A stretch of 64,000 bases of DNA, from positions 806,001 through 870,000 of the forward strand of contig JAVYIG010000067.1 in the NCBI GenBank assembly GCA_035222895.1, in the 5' to 3' direction. Source of the DNA: Strongylocentrotus droebachiensis. Its lineage: Eukaryota > Echinodermata > Echinoidea > Camarodonta > Strongylocentrotidae. Position 1 is the stretch's first letter. Each line of letters opens with the position of its first letter. Position numbers and translations under genes: made by a program. Shown here piece after piece: positions 37,701 to 46,239 of the stretch. The notes beneath the pieces were generated by a model. That model saw nothing but the letters and a program-made list of their open reading frames with translations, was not told the DNA's origin and made no database searches.

Positions 37701-38287
37701 AACATCATGGAAAATCTGAGAAACTGTCTGTTTATCTTTGCCGGAAAAAGGACTGAAATTTTCGATCAGTTGGGAATGGCAGACAAAAAGCACTGTATGG
37801 TGTCCGCGCTTGCTCAAAGAACATTTTAACACGTAACAGCAACATTTTATTATTTTCCGGGTAACCAGAATTTTCAGGGATTTCACTCGGTTTTGGCAGT
37901 TTTTGTTTCTTTACGGGAATGGCTAAAATAACGACTCCAATTTCGACCAATCAGATGGCTGGATTTCTTAAGTGAGGTACGTAATCAATCATAAGCACAA
38001 TTACAGCTTCCCCTGAAGTACAGTCTCTATTCATAGAACATTCTTTCCCAAACACAATTATCCTCTTTTTGAAAATTATATTTATTTCCAAGACTTCTGC
38101 AATGTAAATGAAATATCACATGTACACGAAAAACAATACAAAAACACAAACAATGAATATACTGACCTGTCTCTGATTCATCATGCCTGAATTCTTGGAT
38201 GGCTAAGTCTACAGAAATTTTGAACTCCTCCCCGACACATATTTCTTTCTTGTGCTTCCTAGGTTTATTTCTCCCTCTGTCTCCCAT
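7571..38287 (-). CDS. YTHDC2: YTHDC2-like 3'-5' DEAH RNA helicase (R3H, ankyrin, HA2, OB; no YTH), 31 coding exons
   Basis: Coding exons in transcript order: 38167-38287, 37154-37244, 36503-36711, 33988-34193, 33322-33488, 32461-32563, 31524-31680, 30787-30841, 29114-29166, 28348-28505, 27821-27956, 26616-26742, 25584-25649, 24617-24792, 23715-23893, 22743-22823, 22339-22421, 21542-21647, 20788-20907, 19760-19925, 19077-19183, 18245-18339, 14982-15158, 13932-14069, 13080-13335, 12030-12125, 11399-11495, 10732-10793, 9870-9915, 8568-8754, 7571-7931. All junctions are GT-AG with matching phases, giving 4,182 nt and 1,393 residues (human YTHDC2 is about 1,430). Domains: R3H about 45-85, helicase ATPase 195-340, ankyrin insert 440-550, helicase C 600-730, HA2/winged helix about 750-920, OB-type about 920-1130, then a low-complexity Gly/Arg/Gln/Ser tail. 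YTHDC2 is an RNA helicase that drives the mitosis-to-meiosis switch in mammals. The Start is [15 protein letters not shown]; an acceptor lies just upstream of that ATG, so a non-coding first exon is expected. Confidence 0.93.
8990..9613. mobile_element. TIR element (ACCGTATTTGCCGGC ends) carrying a LINE reverse-transcriptase relic
   Basis: The left end reads taccgtatttgccggcgta and the right end tagccggcaaatacggta, an inverted pair; both flanks also carry ggccta.gcggc-type sequence. Two poly-T runs lie inside. The internal segment encodes decayed reverse transcriptase (separate entry). The element lies in YTHDC2 intron 29. Confidence 0.75.
9199..9420 (+). pseudogene. LINE-type reverse transcriptase fragment
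   Basis: The + strand translates to [20 protein letters not shown], then after a stop/frame change [33 protein letters not shown]...FLIxINDL is the hallmark fingers/palm motif just before the FADD catalytic box in non-LTR retrotransposon (CR1/L2/jockey-like) reverse transcriptases. Only about 70 codons survive, with a stop and at least one indel. Confidence 0.72.
10013..10195. mobile_element. Short MITE, TIR AATTCACAAAGGAGGTTTAAA
   Basis: The left end aattcacaaaggaggtttaa is the inverted complement of the right end ttaaacctcctttgtgaatt. Internally cataacccatggt and accataggttatgtaaatga extend the symmetry, giving a 183-bp near-palindromic element in YTHDC2 intron 28. Confidence 0.8.
10224..10434. 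mobile_element. MITE family with TAACTGAATTATTCATA ends, copy 1
   Basis: The left end taactgaattattcata is the inverted complement of tatgaataatttagtt at the right. Related copies are at 43977-44205 (complete) and 24958-25052 (partial, reverse). The interior shares ttgtaaatttgatg and gaatacttttaaatg-like blocks. Non-coding. Confidence 0.75.
11399..20907 (-). CDS. YTHDC2: YTHDC2 exons 19-27: HA2 / ratchet and OB-type region
   Basis: Exon 19 starts [11 protein letters not shown] and includes [20 protein letters not shown]; exon 20 has [20 protein letters not shown]; exon 21 [12 protein letters not shown]; exon 22 [11 protein letters not shown]; exon 23 [20 protein letters not shown] and [20 protein letters not shown]; exons 24-26 [28 protein letters not shown] and [20 protein letters not shown]; exon 27 [20 protein letters not shown]. 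These match human YTHDC2 nearly residue for residue in blocks. The intron between exons 22 and 23 is 3.1 kb and hosts a nested transposon. Confidence 0.92.
12205..12370 (+). mobile_element. Non-LTR retrotransposon / SINE 3' tail fragment
   Basis: Contains ttctgtaaagcgcatagaga followed by an attattattatcattatt microsatellite tail, the typical end of CR1/L2-like LINEs and their partner SINEs in marine invertebrates. Similar 3' tails with gcgctatataaa occur at 26780-26950 and 37376-37550. Confidence 0.5.
12770..12842 (-). pseudogene. Partial copy of YTHDC2 exon 25 (donor side)
   Basis: The - strand reads [13 protein letters not shown] followed by a GTGAGT donor, matching the end of exon 25 ([18 protein letters not shown]) about 300 bp away. 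Only the last 35-40 bp of the exon are recognisable. Confidence 0.7.
12879..13010. repeat. AGTCAAACCTGTCT-family repeat
   Basis: cagtcaaacctgtctacaac, cgcccaagggaaacgcaaaa and a second aagggaaacaaaaaatg block; same family as 6885-7030, 8877-8945, 24840-24922 and 45914-45960. Confidence 0.65.
13684..13890. repeat. GA-rich microsatellite with poly-G run
   Basis: gagagagagag and ggggagag blocks ending in an uninterrupted G run near 13855-13872. Both strands show long open frames here, but composition alone explains them. Confidence 0.92.
14099..14220. repeat. (CAT/ATC)n trinucleotide repeat
   Basis: Imperfect atcatcatcatc/cctcatcc repeat just downstream of the YTHDC2 exon 24 acceptor boundary. 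Intronic and non-coding. Confidence 0.9.
14798..14852 (-). pseudogene. Partial copy of YTHDC2 exon 23 (donor side)
   Basis: Repeats the last roughly 50 bp of exon 23 with few changes, including the ACTTAC donor (GTAAGT on the - strand). It lies 130 bp downstream of the real donor. On the other side, acceptor-edge copies of the same exon occur near 15240-15300 and 15399-15440. Confidence 0.8.
15240..15440 (-). pseudogene. Two partial copies of YTHDC2 exon 23 (acceptor side)
   Basis: On the - strand, TAG|GACCCAACTGTTAGGCC continues [13 protein letters not shown], copying the first roughly 40 bp of exon 23 together with its upstream intron (tattgtagggcaatagcctaatggcagtg block). A third, more decayed copy lies at 15399-15440. 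Confidence 0.78.
15756..18221. mobile_element. Small MITE (GGGCCC ends) split by a 2.3-kb insertion
   Basis: The left half begins ccagggccctgttgcttaaa (15756) and the right half ends gttctatgaaacggggcccc tga (about 18221). Removing 15822-18136 restores a short element that reads ctgaaatcatggcatctg into attggctgag. Relatives with gggcccc/gggacccatttc ends are at 28139-28277, 31150-31299 and 46090-46239. Confidence 0.6.
15822..18136. mobile_element. 2.3-kb nested TIR element (CATGCCAAC ends), hAT-like
   Basis: Ends CATGCCAAC and GTTGGCATG are perfect 9-bp inverted repeats. The flanks are tctgcata (15814-15821) and tctgcatc (18137-18144), a 7-of-8 target duplication, which suggests the 8-bp duplication of hAT transposons. 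The interior has gcgcgaagcgcgaag blocks, repeated agatctagatctag and a CpG-rich promoter-like patch at about 17000-17340 including aacaagatggcggcgg. I see no transposase; the longest frame (17580-18080) looks random. Confidence 0.6.
18486..18548 (-). pseudogene. Partial copy of YTHDC2 exon 22 with premature stop
   Basis: On the - strand an intact ACCAG acceptor is followed by TCCTGGCAGCGAGCTCGTAG, then the codon for the second tryptophan is TGA. The copy lies about 150 bp upstream of true exon 22 and lacks its donor half. Confidence 0.8.
19937..20560. repeat. Duplicated YTHDC2 intron segment interrupted by a MITE
   Basis: 19937-20021 and 20474-20560 share aggaggaaacattac.aaaca and agtcaatggttatc.cagag blocks. 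The TTAA MITE (copy 2) sits at the end of the first copy, so the duplication and the insertion can be ordered. Confidence 0.65.
20021..20400 (-). mobile_element. TTAA-flanked MITE, copy 2
   Basis: Reverse orientation relative to copy 1. It starts TTAA|AGGCATCGTTTAAC and ends GTCACT|TTAA, with the shared interior ctaaatccaggattttgttt. Located in YTHDC2 intron 19. Confidence 0.78.
20966..21137 (+). mobile_element. tRNA-derived SINE, 5' head
   Basis: Begins ggtgtcttggtctagtggat, an A-box-like tRNA head, followed by a B-box ggttcgagtcc and then the SINE body actaatgtcctttgg. The body is shared with 57205-57556 and 28850-29008, so this is a SINE and not a tRNA gene. Confidence 0.72.
21542..24792 (-). 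CDS. YTHDC2: YTHDC2 exons 14-18: helicase C-terminal RecA lobe
   Basis: Exon 14 carries [20 protein letters not shown]; exon 15 carries motif IV ([20 protein letters not shown]) and [16 protein letters not shown]; exon 16 carries motif V ([20 protein letters not shown]); exons 17-18 split motif VI QRRGR|AGR across an intron. Diverged copies of exon 15 lie in the preceding intron (24.00-24.51 kb). Every catalytic signature is retained. Confidence 0.92.
24003..24510 (-). pseudogene. Three decayed tandem copies of YTHDC2 exon 15
   Basis: Copies lie at about 24003-24036 (acceptor and first 30 bp), 24178-24277 and 24424-24510. The middle copy keeps the TTCAG acceptor and, in the correct phase, reads [20 protein letters not shown] then [12 protein letters not shown] and a TGA. 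The flanking intron (aaagagaacattgatgaat and caaatcttgggttgaaag blocks) is duplicated with each copy, giving a repeat unit of roughly 240 bp. Inclusion of the middle copy would truncate the helicase after motif IV. Confidence 0.85.
25584..29166 (-). CDS. YTHDC2: YTHDC2 exons 9-13: linker and ankyrin-repeat insertion
   Basis: Exon 9 (53 nt) encodes [18 protein letters not shown]. Exon 10 is a Gln/Ser/Pro-rich linker containing [11 protein letters not shown]. Exon 11 has [20 protein letters not shown] and [20 protein letters not shown]. Exons 12-13 form ankyrin repeats: [20 protein letters not shown] then [20 protein letters not shown]. Ankyrin repeats inserted between the two RecA lobes are specific to YTHDC2 among DEAH helicases; in mammals this insert is reported to mediate contact with the exonuclease XRN1. 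Confidence 0.9.
26458..26557 (-). pseudogene. Partial copy of YTHDC2 exon 12 (donor side) plus intron
   Basis: A roughly 102-bp tandem duplication: tgtctagcctgtgtctatgg and acacaaatgaaggcttg recur at 26560-26640. The copy includes the last roughly 25 bp of exon 12 (catccgacgctttaaggga), but the donor ACCT has become ATGT and is lost. Confidence 0.75.
28139..28277. mobile_element. 139-bp MITE with GGGCCCCGTCTT ends
   Basis: The left end gggccccgtctt and right end aagacggggccc are exact inverted complements. Interior non-coding. YTHDC2 intron 10. Confidence 0.75.
28850..29008 (-). mobile_element. tRNA-Ser-like SINE
   Basis: The - strand starts gtgtcgtggtcgagtggttt, with A box tggtcgagtgg and B box ggttcgaatcc. 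It is followed by the body cactaatatcctttggcaag and acccaggttttaaatgggta, shared with the SINE at 57205-57556. The anticodon arm is not convincing and the 3' end runs straight into the SINE body. Confidence 0.75.
29256..30453. mobile_element. hAT-type non-autonomous element, 1,198 bp, perfect 8-bp target duplication
   Basis: Ends CAGGGTTGTTGATTT and AAATCAAACAACCCTG are inverted repeats. The element is flanked by identical catttttc at 29248-29255 and 30454-30461. CAGGG-type ends with an 8-bp target duplication define the hAT superfamily (established knowledge). Subterminal gatttaaatc motifs are repeated near both ends, as expected for transposase binding sites. No transposase ORF survives. 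It sits in YTHDC2 intron 8. Confidence 0.85.
30787..34193 (-). CDS. YTHDC2: YTHDC2 exons 4-8: helicase ATP-binding domain
   Basis: Motif I GETGSGKT is at residues 200-207 (exon 4), motif Ia CTQPRR in exon 5, TNGVLLRTL in exon 6, motif II DEIH at 300-303 at the start of exon 7, and motif III SAA at about 332-334. All core ATPase motifs are intact, so this should be an active NTPase, unlike the related fly protein Bgcn, which is reported to have lost helicase motifs. Exon 8 is a 55-nt micro-exon ([18 protein letters not shown]) confirmed by phase and by similarity to the vertebrate protein. Confidence 0.92.
31150..31299. mobile_element. MITE with GGGACCCATTTCACAAAG ends, copy 1
   Basis: The left end gggacccatttcacaaag pairs with the right end tttgtgaaatgagaccc. 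A second copy at 46090-46239 is about 90 percent alike by eye over gacaaatctgctgataacca. A related degenerate copy is near 15640-15755. Confidence 0.75.
31767..32078. mobile_element. MITE family with GGGTGTTTCACAAAGA ends, copy 1
   Basis: The left end gggggtgtttcacaaaga and right end tctttgtgaaacacccacc are inverted repeats; inside, aagttggact pairs with agtccaactt. Further copies: 33010-33291 and 47788-48063, all within or beside gene introns. Confidence 0.82.
33010..33291. mobile_element. MITE family with GGGTGTTTCACAAAGA ends, copy 2
   Basis: gggtgtttcacaaagactta at the left and agtctttgtgaaacactctc at the right. It includes a poly-G run at its left edge. YTHDC2 intron 5. Confidence 0.8.
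34538..36497 (+). mobile_element. TTAA-flanked MITE, copy 3, split by a nested element
   Basis: The left part 34538-34721 starts TTAA|AGGTATTGGGTTAAC; the right part 36297-36497 ends CAATGCCT|TTAA. Joined, they reconstruct the same MITE as copies 1, 2 and 4. YTHDC2 intron 3. Confidence 0.82.
34722..36296. mobile_element. 1.57-kb nested TIR element (CAGGGCTC ends), hAT-like
   Basis: Starts CAGGGCTCTCACTTAAC and ends GCTAATTTCGAGCCCTG, inverted 8-bp termini. It is flanked by actacag on both sides (7-bp duplication inside the host MITE). Both subterminal regions repeat ggttgccagccgggca and ggtggtca motifs. A block at 34885-35015 is an inverted repeat built of ccatggtaaccatggt units. No transposase is seen. 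Confidence 0.72.
36503..38287 (-). CDS. YTHDC2: YTHDC2 exons 1-3: basic N-terminus and R3H domain
   Basis: Exon 1 encodes a lysine/arginine-rich start and [20 protein letters not shown], matching the N-terminal helix of YTHDC2. Exon 2 reads [20 protein letters not shown] then [10 protein letters not shown] and carries the R-x3-H signature of an R3H single-stranded nucleic-acid binding domain (RAYIH). Exon 3 completes the domain with [12 protein letters not shown] and continues through an acidic linker to [17 protein letters not shown], as in vertebrate YTHDC2. Phases are 1, 2 and 1. Confidence 0.9.
37376..37550 (+). mobile_element. LINE 3' end fragment
   Basis: Reads atttaagagacatctcaaaa, catgtaatgcacttgg-like and aaagcgctttgagcatg, then aggcgctatataaatat, a pattern typical of CR1/L2-like retrotransposon 3' ends in invertebrates. 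Non-coding; YTHDC2 intron 2. Confidence 0.6.
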
Positions 38288-40344
38288 TGTGGATTAATCT
38301 AAGATTAAAGAGGGGAAAAAACTGTGAGAGAGGGATACACAAAGATACTCCAAAGAGCGCAACCAAGCAACAACGAAACATACATGGACAGGCGTTTCAT
38401 GAATTGGGATGATTACATCTCAAGTCTTAGCCAAACCACCATAGTCCAAACAATAACTTGATTTCAATTACCAGTATTAAAAAAATCAATAATGTACAAA
38501 TTTAAGCAAATAATGTTGCAGGGCTATGCAGGCCACATAAATGTTGATCAAGTATTAAAATCATATATGTTTTATGACCCTCTGAAAACAAAGAGTGTAA
38601 TATCTTATATCTGGACCTCAACAATCTAAAATGTTTCACACTTTCACATCATTTACATAATGGATTTGAAATTAATTTTTCAACATTCCATATAAACTAA
38701 ACAAGGAATTGTAAAGGAAGATCTACCAAACTCTACTAAACTAATGTCAACTACAGCTCTTAAAGCACTTCAAAATTCAAGAGAAACAAAAGTGTTTCCC
38801 ACCCCCCCCCCCCCCACAAAAAGAAGAAACATACAAACAAACACTAAGTTAACATCTTGGGAAACAAAACATGCCCATTTTCTTCCAAGTTCAAGGTGTA
38901 CATTTATATCTACTTTAAGAAAGTGCTAACCAAGGGAAAGGTAGGTCAGAAAAATCCTTGCAAGGAAGTGGAGATGAAATTATTTAAAAAAATCATATAT
39001 ACAGTGCGACCCAGAAAAAACAAAACCGAGAATGATCGATGTTTTATCATAACTTAATCACAATTATAATTAATAAATTGTAAAGCTTGAATCCTTCTCT
39101 TTCATTTGATGCAACTCAGATGATGCATATTTCACGCATGAGTGATTAAAAGCAATTTGAAGGAAGGAAACCAAAAAGTCATTTGGCGGGCGGTATCTGA
39201 ATTTTCGAAGAAAAATTTATCGTCGAAGAATTTCGGAGATATCGCGATCTAAAAATTTGATGTCCGATCGTGCATGGGCGCTGCATCTAAAAAAAAAGTC
39301 TTAAAAACAATAAATGAGGCCTAACTTCACGCACAGGGGTTTAGGCTACAGCTGATTTATAGTTATACAAAAATGCAATCCATCAAAAAGATATTAACAA
39401 TCAGCCGGTACCACTTATTACTTACAATTTGGAGGATATCTGCTCTCCAATTTTTTGAGATAGCGAACTTAGGAGTTATACTTCTAGATCTAGGTCACGC
39501 GCAAACTTTGGTCACATCACTAGACTCTAGATCTAAACCTAGACTGCTAGAGACTAGATTCATATTGTAAAATCACTAAACTTCTTCAAATTGCTGTTGC
39601 AAATCAACTGTCCAGATACACAAACTGTCTGGACACACATTTCAACAAGTTCTAAGGAAACAATCAGATCATTTTCTGAGATTAAAATTTAAAAATCCCA
39701 AGCCCATGGCCATGCAGGCCGGCGCCGGGCTAGCTAGCGCTAGCCAGCGCCTAGAGCTTCAGTCTCTCTAATCGTCGGTTGTTCCACTGAGACTACGTCT
39801 GGCTCCACTAGACCTCCGATTATATATCTATACGTATATGGGGAATGTCAACAAATGTCAGTTGTATTAAAGAAATGACCCAGACCATATCTAGATCTAG
39901 ATCTATATCAGACGGTTATTTCTGTCTAGCCAGCGCCAGGACCCAGAATCATCAGACACCCAGTTTGAGAAATGAAAAGGAGGCGGCCTGAAAAGAAAAG
40001 GTCCCAGAAAATAAAGACAAGCTTTCAAAGAGTTTACTGGTATAAGAAAAAGCATCAATCTGTGTGACTAAGTAAATGGCTTTAGACTTTAATAGCCTCT
40101 AGATCTCGAAAAAATCGACGACCGGGCGCACCATCCCCGTGAGCTAGGCCAAGGGAGCTAGCTAAGTTCAGTCATGCCGGGTCGAGCGGCAGCTGCTTGA
40201 CCCAGCCCAAGCCAGGACGGAAAATGGATTGCGTCTCCTCGGATCCTTACTTACCAGTACCCTAGCAATTGTATGCACAAACATGAAAACACCTTCTCCA
40301 CATTCAACTTCCACAGCAAAAAACACAACAACTTGATAACTTAC
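38288..40344 (-). other. YTHDC2 5' intron (no coding exon recognised)
   Basis: An acceptor TCTTAG lies about 12 bp upstream of the YTHDC2 ATG. The intron contains a poly-C run at 38801-38815 and repeated agatctagatct/ctagatctagg sequence at 39480-39560 and 39880-39910. No exon recognised. Confidence 0.5.
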
Positions 40345-40600
40345 TTGCCTTGCCTTTAAAAACGATGATATGTTCCAAATGTGTTGAAATCCCCCACCAG
40401 GTCACCGACGCGACAGGTCAATCTAATTTTTGTTCCGCGGCCGCTCCCGCGCTTAAAATCGCGTTGAAACTTGTCTGCATGCAAAAGCGCAAGAGTACGA
40501 CTAGACTAGACTACGAGTAGCTCCGGGGAAGAGTTTGGCCGGAGTTGGGCTCGGGGCTGGGGAGCTGAGGAGTTGAGCTCGATCGACTAAAAATAAAAAC
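40345..40600 (-). promoter_or_regulatory. Probable YTHDC2 non-coding first exon and CpG-rich promoter
   Basis: On the - strand a strong donor GCAA|GTAAGT occurs at 40344/40345. Upstream sequence at 40380-40560 is unusually CpG-rich (gcggccgctcccgcgc, gcgacgcg-like), unlike its AT-rich surroundings. With the acceptor just before the ATG exon, this is the best first-exon candidate. The transcription start is not resolved. Confidence 0.5.
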
Positions 40601-40814
40601 AACCAAACAAGGAAAACTTTCCTTCATGAGATTCGTAAAAATAGCTGCAGGATTGTGAGGTACAAAAGAGATTTTTTCATTTTCTTTGGTGCCAGTGACC
40701 TCGAGAAAAATATAAAAAAAGAATGTAAAAAATAGACATGAGAAGCGATCTGGAACATGAATTGAACTTGAAGACGATATATTCCCAATTAATGACCCAA
40801 TTATTTAATTGTCC

Positions 40815-42307
40815 CAGGGGCGGATCCAGGGCTAGGGTGAGACCTCCCCTGGCCCGACCGAATAAGCGGGGGGGGGGGGGGGGGGGGGGGGTGGTTATAT
40901 AAGCACTAACTCAGAACCGATCCCTGCATGAGTAGGAAGCATTTGCAACTTTAGAATCGCATATCATATCACATGTATTCGGTTTCCTCCCCTCCGCGCG
41001 GAAGCTCAGTGACGTTTCATTAATTATAAGAGAAACACAGCATTTGTATTTTTTTTGGAAAGTTTGTATATGTTATGATTTGATTTCTTAATAAACACAT
41101 AAATAAAAAAAATAAAAAAATTATAAGAGAAATAAAACGATTCGTTGTATATACTTGTCTTTACTCTTATGTCTGAATTCAATTCCCTCCCCCCCCCCCC
41201 CCCGGCCCCCGCGGAAGCTTTAACGATTCATTAAATCATAAAGAGAAAGAAGACGATCTACATTGAATACCGTTTTCGACTCTTAATCCTTGTCTGAATT
41301 CGATCAGTTTCCCCTCTCGTACCTTTGATGTTTCATTAAATTATTAGAGAAAGAAGACACAGCGGACCCGACACAGCAATTAACATAATATCTATGCGTA
41401 TCTTTCTTGCCCCCTCGACGTGGTGACTCCACCCAACATTTCCCTCTCTCTCGTAAGAGAGAGAAAGGGGGGGGGGGGGGGAGTAATCCCACCCTCTTCT
41501 CTCGGGCTCTTATATACCGGCCTCTCTCTCTCTCTTCTCAGTCTTTCATTCCCCCCCCTTTTTTTTTCTCCCTTTTCTCTTTTTCTTTCTTTTCCTATCT
41601 CTCCCCTAGCTCCTTCCCCCCTTTTCCCTCTCTTCTTTGCATGTCCTTTCTTTCCTTTCTTTTACCTTTTTTCCTTTCCCTTTCCTTTCCTTTTCCCCCT
41701 CCCCCTTTCCTCATTTTCCCCGACAGCAGCGCAATTTTACCGCCAATATCATGACAGGTGGGGGAGGGGGTGGGGGTGTCGCACCCCCACGAACTTCTTT
41801 AGCGACGACCAGCCTGGTTGTTATCCAATTATTCTTTTAAAAGAAATGCAATTCTTTATGCTCTCGCACCTCTCTTCTATCGTTGTTTAATAATTCTCTT
41901 TCATTTTATCCCTTTTTCCTTTAACTCACAAAAATTCTCTCTTTCCCCCTTCTTTCCATCTCTTTTTTTGTTCTTTTTTTGCTTTTCTTGTTGGGGGCTA
42001 CACGCCTGGCAAGAGGGATCCCATATTATGCACACTGCAAAATTTCGTGCCCCCCGCCCCTTTTCCGGTAAAAAGACACCTTCTTATAATATCATCCCCC
42101 TTTCTTTCTTTTCCCTTCTCATTATTCTCCTTTTCCCCCTTTTCTCTCCTCCGTCTTTCTCCCTTTCTTCCACCTTTTTCTCCTATCCCATTTTCTCTCC
42201 TCCATTTTTCTTCTTCTTTCTCTCTTCCCTTTTCTTTCTTTTTCCCCCTCCTTTTCTCCTTTTTTCTGTTCCCCATTCCCCCTTTTGCCTCCACCAAGAA
42301 TCCGCCA
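40815..42307. mobile_element. TIR element CAGGGGCGGATCCAGG...GAATCCGCCACTG with C/T-rich interior
   Basis: Left end caggggcggatccagg and right end gaatccgccactg form an imperfect inverted pair of a kind common in animal DNA transposons. The interior holds G and C homopolymers (40867-40892, 41189-41204, 41467-41482), three tandem units of about 115 bp at 40975-41400 (gaattc.atttccc..cattaaat.ataagagaaag) and an 800-bp pyrimidine tract. Long frames here are compositional. Only 3 bp of possible target duplication is visible, so the ends are uncertain. Confidence 0.5.
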
Positions 42308-43976
42308 CTGTCCATTAGGGCAGCGCCCTTTTAGAGTTGCAAATATGAATTATATAAAAGGATGCAGCTATAAAAGTTTTGAAGGTATATGGGGGGGGGG
42401 GCGTAAACGTTGACGCGCCGTATATTAAACTCGCAAATGTTTCGCCGGGTTTCAATCATTCCTGTAACATACCATCCTTTGTGGACTTGAGGTCAAAGCT
42501 ACAGGATTTTTTCTCATGGGGGGGGGGGGGGGCGGATGAAAACAATTGCCAGGGACAGGCCTATATATATATATATATATATATACAGTTTTTCTCCCAA
42601 AGAAAATTTGATATTTTGGACTGTTTACTTGACAGAGATTTTGGAAATGTACTTTGCATTGTACATTGTCACAAGCTATATCGCTGCAGAAATTGGAAGG
42701 AACCTTCTTTATTTTGTCTTTGCTTGTCAGAAGTTTTACTCAGTGCCCTTGTGATCGAGGCTTTATATATATCCAACAAAATACTCCTGCGCCATCCTTT
42801 GGTCATTTAGCCCCAATAGTTATATTTTGGCTCAATAAGCTTTGATTCAAGCAGAAACTATGAAACACATTTACCAGATGGATATGCATATAATATATAC
42901 ATATATCAACACTTTCTCTACACACTGTTTTTGTGTGTTCCATATTGCATTTCATGTGGCAATTCAGACTTTAAATTGGTCATAAAAAAACATTGACTTA
43001 GCTCAAAATCATTGTCTTGGACATAAATCTGTATATTTTGACACGTTATCTCACCATTTTAATTTTTGTCTGTTACACGACTAGATCAGAAAAAGGAATA
43101 TCCCAAGGTTGCCACTATATGACTTGAATGCGAAAAGTTAATTAATTTAGTATTGACAAACAACAACAATCTGGCCATTGGCAACAAAAACATTGAAAAT
43201 AAAGCTCAAACAAAAACATCTGGCAAGGATTAGGAAACGATTGTATGCACATTACTGATCTGTAGCTTTATTCAATCACTGAAAATATCATAATTTAAAA
43301 ATTCTTTTCAATATATTTCATGTCTGAATACCAGTCTCACTAAAAACTGACACATGAGCAAATTCAAATTCACATTTGTATGTGGAAACATACAACGAAA
43401 TTTAAATATTAAAAATAGTCACTTTTCATCTTGAGCCAAATTGTTCAATATTCATGTTTGATAACGATGACAACCTGACAAAATAATAATTATCAACTTT
43501 GGATTGCATATAAGGAAATGCATTAAATTAATTTGTATTATTTTGTACAATTTGTAGCATAAATGATTAATGCAAACTGAACAAAATAAGCCTACCAGGA
43601 CCTTCAGATTGTCAATATCATGTAACTAGTTTATGAAGTTACAAGAATTGTGTTGGTCAAGGCTTTAGGTTAGAGAAAATGTTTCATTGTGTATGCATCC
43701 ATGGACCAGGTGCATAATATGTGTCTGAGGGTAGAGATTCCTCAACAAAAATAGAAATTAATTTTTCTATTCCAGACCATATATATATCTATATATATAT
43801 ATATATATGGAAATATTAAAGAGTCAATGTACTTACTGAGAGAAAAAAAGGCTTTAAATGTAACAATGGGGATAAAATGATTCTCTAAAAAAGAGAAAAT
43901 CTGGTACTTTCGGAGTAAATCCATTTTTAAACCTTTGAATTTAGCAAACACTTCAAACTGATATAGCGCATACATT

Positions 43977-44205
43977 ACACAACTAAATTATTCATAACCC
44001 TTGTAAATTTGATGTTTTTTTTAGTGTGGCATAAACTCAGGTATGAAAGATGGACTGGCCTTTGTTGAATACTTTTAGATGAAAGCTTTAATATGTCACA
44101 TGATCAAGAAACATAGAATGGGATAAATTGATTGTTCACATATTTAACCAAATTACAAAACTCTGTAAGGATATGAATAATTTAGTTGTTAACTGCAAAC
44201 CATCA
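43977..44205. mobile_element. MITE family with TAACTAAATTATTCATA ends
   Basis: Left caactaaattattcataacc and right atgaataatttagttgttaa are inverted repeats. The interior matches the 10224-10434 copy. Confidence 0.75.
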
Positions 44206-46089
44206 AGCCTTATACTCATGGCAATACACTACATAGACAAACCCCTGTTTGTTCAATATATGTACAAATATAAATCCATCATCTGGCATACACTAAAATC
44301 AAGTACATTTACAAGACATTTTTTGAATATTCATGAAATGAAATACCGGTACAATAATTTTCATTAAATTTCATTATTACTGATCAAATTGCACACATCT
44401 ACTTCAGCTTTCAACAAGTGGCATATTTTATCAAGGTGAAATACACAATTTAATTAAAAGTATGAATAATATAATAATTTCAGAATTTCAAGGTGATTTT
44501 TCATTCTCACACACTCAGAGATGTTTGATTCCCATCTCATGCACGACCAATTTCAAGGTAAATTTACAACATTATATTTATAAACTTTCAATTAACAGAT
44601 CAACATTACCGGTGATAGAATTGACATACCGGTATTCTCCATATAAATCGATCAAGCTATCTGAGTTCATGTATTCATTTGAATAATATTGTGAATAAAT
44701 TGGTGAAAAGTAATCTTTGTTTATAATGATGTAGCTGGATTGCAGTGGATAAGAAAACCATGAGAAAATGAATGAAAACTTGGATAGAAATCGCATCTAT
44801 TGATAAAAGTGCATTCATGAGAGATTAAACACATAGTCTGGCTAACACTTTAATTTTATCTTTTTGTTGTTCAAGCTACTGTTTCTAAATACACACATGT
44901 ATGTTTTCTATGTATTTATTCACAACAATTGAGGTACATTAATTCTAACTTCAGACACTCTTCTACTGCACTGCAGATTAAAGAACGTTTCTAATGAAGT
45001 TGGATTCCTGATTTCCAATCCTGAGATCTAGAGAAACCACAGCAACTATATTTAATTTCCATAGAATCTATGACAAATCTAGAGGAAAAGAAAACACACT
45101 CTATGCTTTAAATACACAAACAAAAATCTGTCTCATTCAAAGTTTATACCCTTCTTTGAATACATTATATTAGAGCTGTGAAAAAATTCCAAGTTCTTTG
45201 TTAAACCGAAACAGGCAAAATTTTACAGTAGTAAACAATGAGAATCATTCTTTGAATAATGAGATTCATATGAATCTACAGGTAGAAAATTCAATGTTTA
45301 TACATATCATTCTAAGCATTCACAACAACACATAAAAGGGCAGGGAGTTTTTGCCTTAAAATAGAGCTGCTTGTATTAGGTAGGAAATATAGAAAGGGTC
45401 GACTATTCAGTAACATGGGTGGATGGAATGAGCTATTATTTCAGCCTGCACATATAAAGAAGGTAATTGCATATTTTAGAATTGCATACTGCAAAAGAAA
45501 CAAAGAAAAAGTTACGCACTTGTACATGAAGATATAAAGCAAGAAATGTACAAGGTTATCACTAGTATTTGTAATCATTAAGAGTTGTTAAGCTTTGAAA
45601 TAGAAATGTGCTTTCAAGTTTGCTGTTTCCGATCAAGTTGTGAAAAGAAAGAAACATGGTACAGTTTATGTAATCATTGAACAAAAAATGCAACTCCAGC
45701 TCACTGCCTACGTGTTAAATGTTGAATTTTAAACCAAGGTTCATCACTGAAAATTAATAATAATAAGATTTTCTGAGGTCTTAGCTCTGTTGTAATCATT
45801 GTAAATAAATAAACACAGGTTCACTTGATGAAAGTCGAGTTCACTTCTCAAATTCAAGTTGAATAGACTTAAGCTGAAACCCATCATCAATTTTACATCT
45901 CTTTTGTAGAATACAGTCAAACCTGTCTATAGCGACCGCCAAAGCAGGTTTGAGGGTATATGCCCTATGCCTGAGGCTTTCTTTCAGCAAAATCAGATCT
46001 TACAGTGAAAACAAAAATAGAGCTGCATTTTTCTTCCATGTGTAGGAGTACTCAGGAGTACCTTTAGATCATCTCTACATGTATATCTG

Positions 46090-46239
46090 GGACCCGTTTC
46101 AATAAGCCTTTTTTCAATGACAAATGACAAAAATCAGTGACAAATCTGCTGATAACCAATCAGGAGCAAGGATTTCACTAGCTTATATAAACAAAATCTG
46201 CCATTTGTCACCGATGACACGTTTTGTGAAATAGGGCCC
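46090..46239. mobile_element. MITE with GGGACCCGTTTC ends, copy 2
   Basis: gggacccgtttcaataagcc ... gttttgtgaaatagggccc. Same family as 31150-31299. Confidence 0.72.

Noticed and set aside
41404..42334. Several overlapping frames of 95-166 codons
   Set aside because: Caused by C/T-rich composition (Ser/Phe/Pro/Leu strings) with open frames on both strands; no domain.
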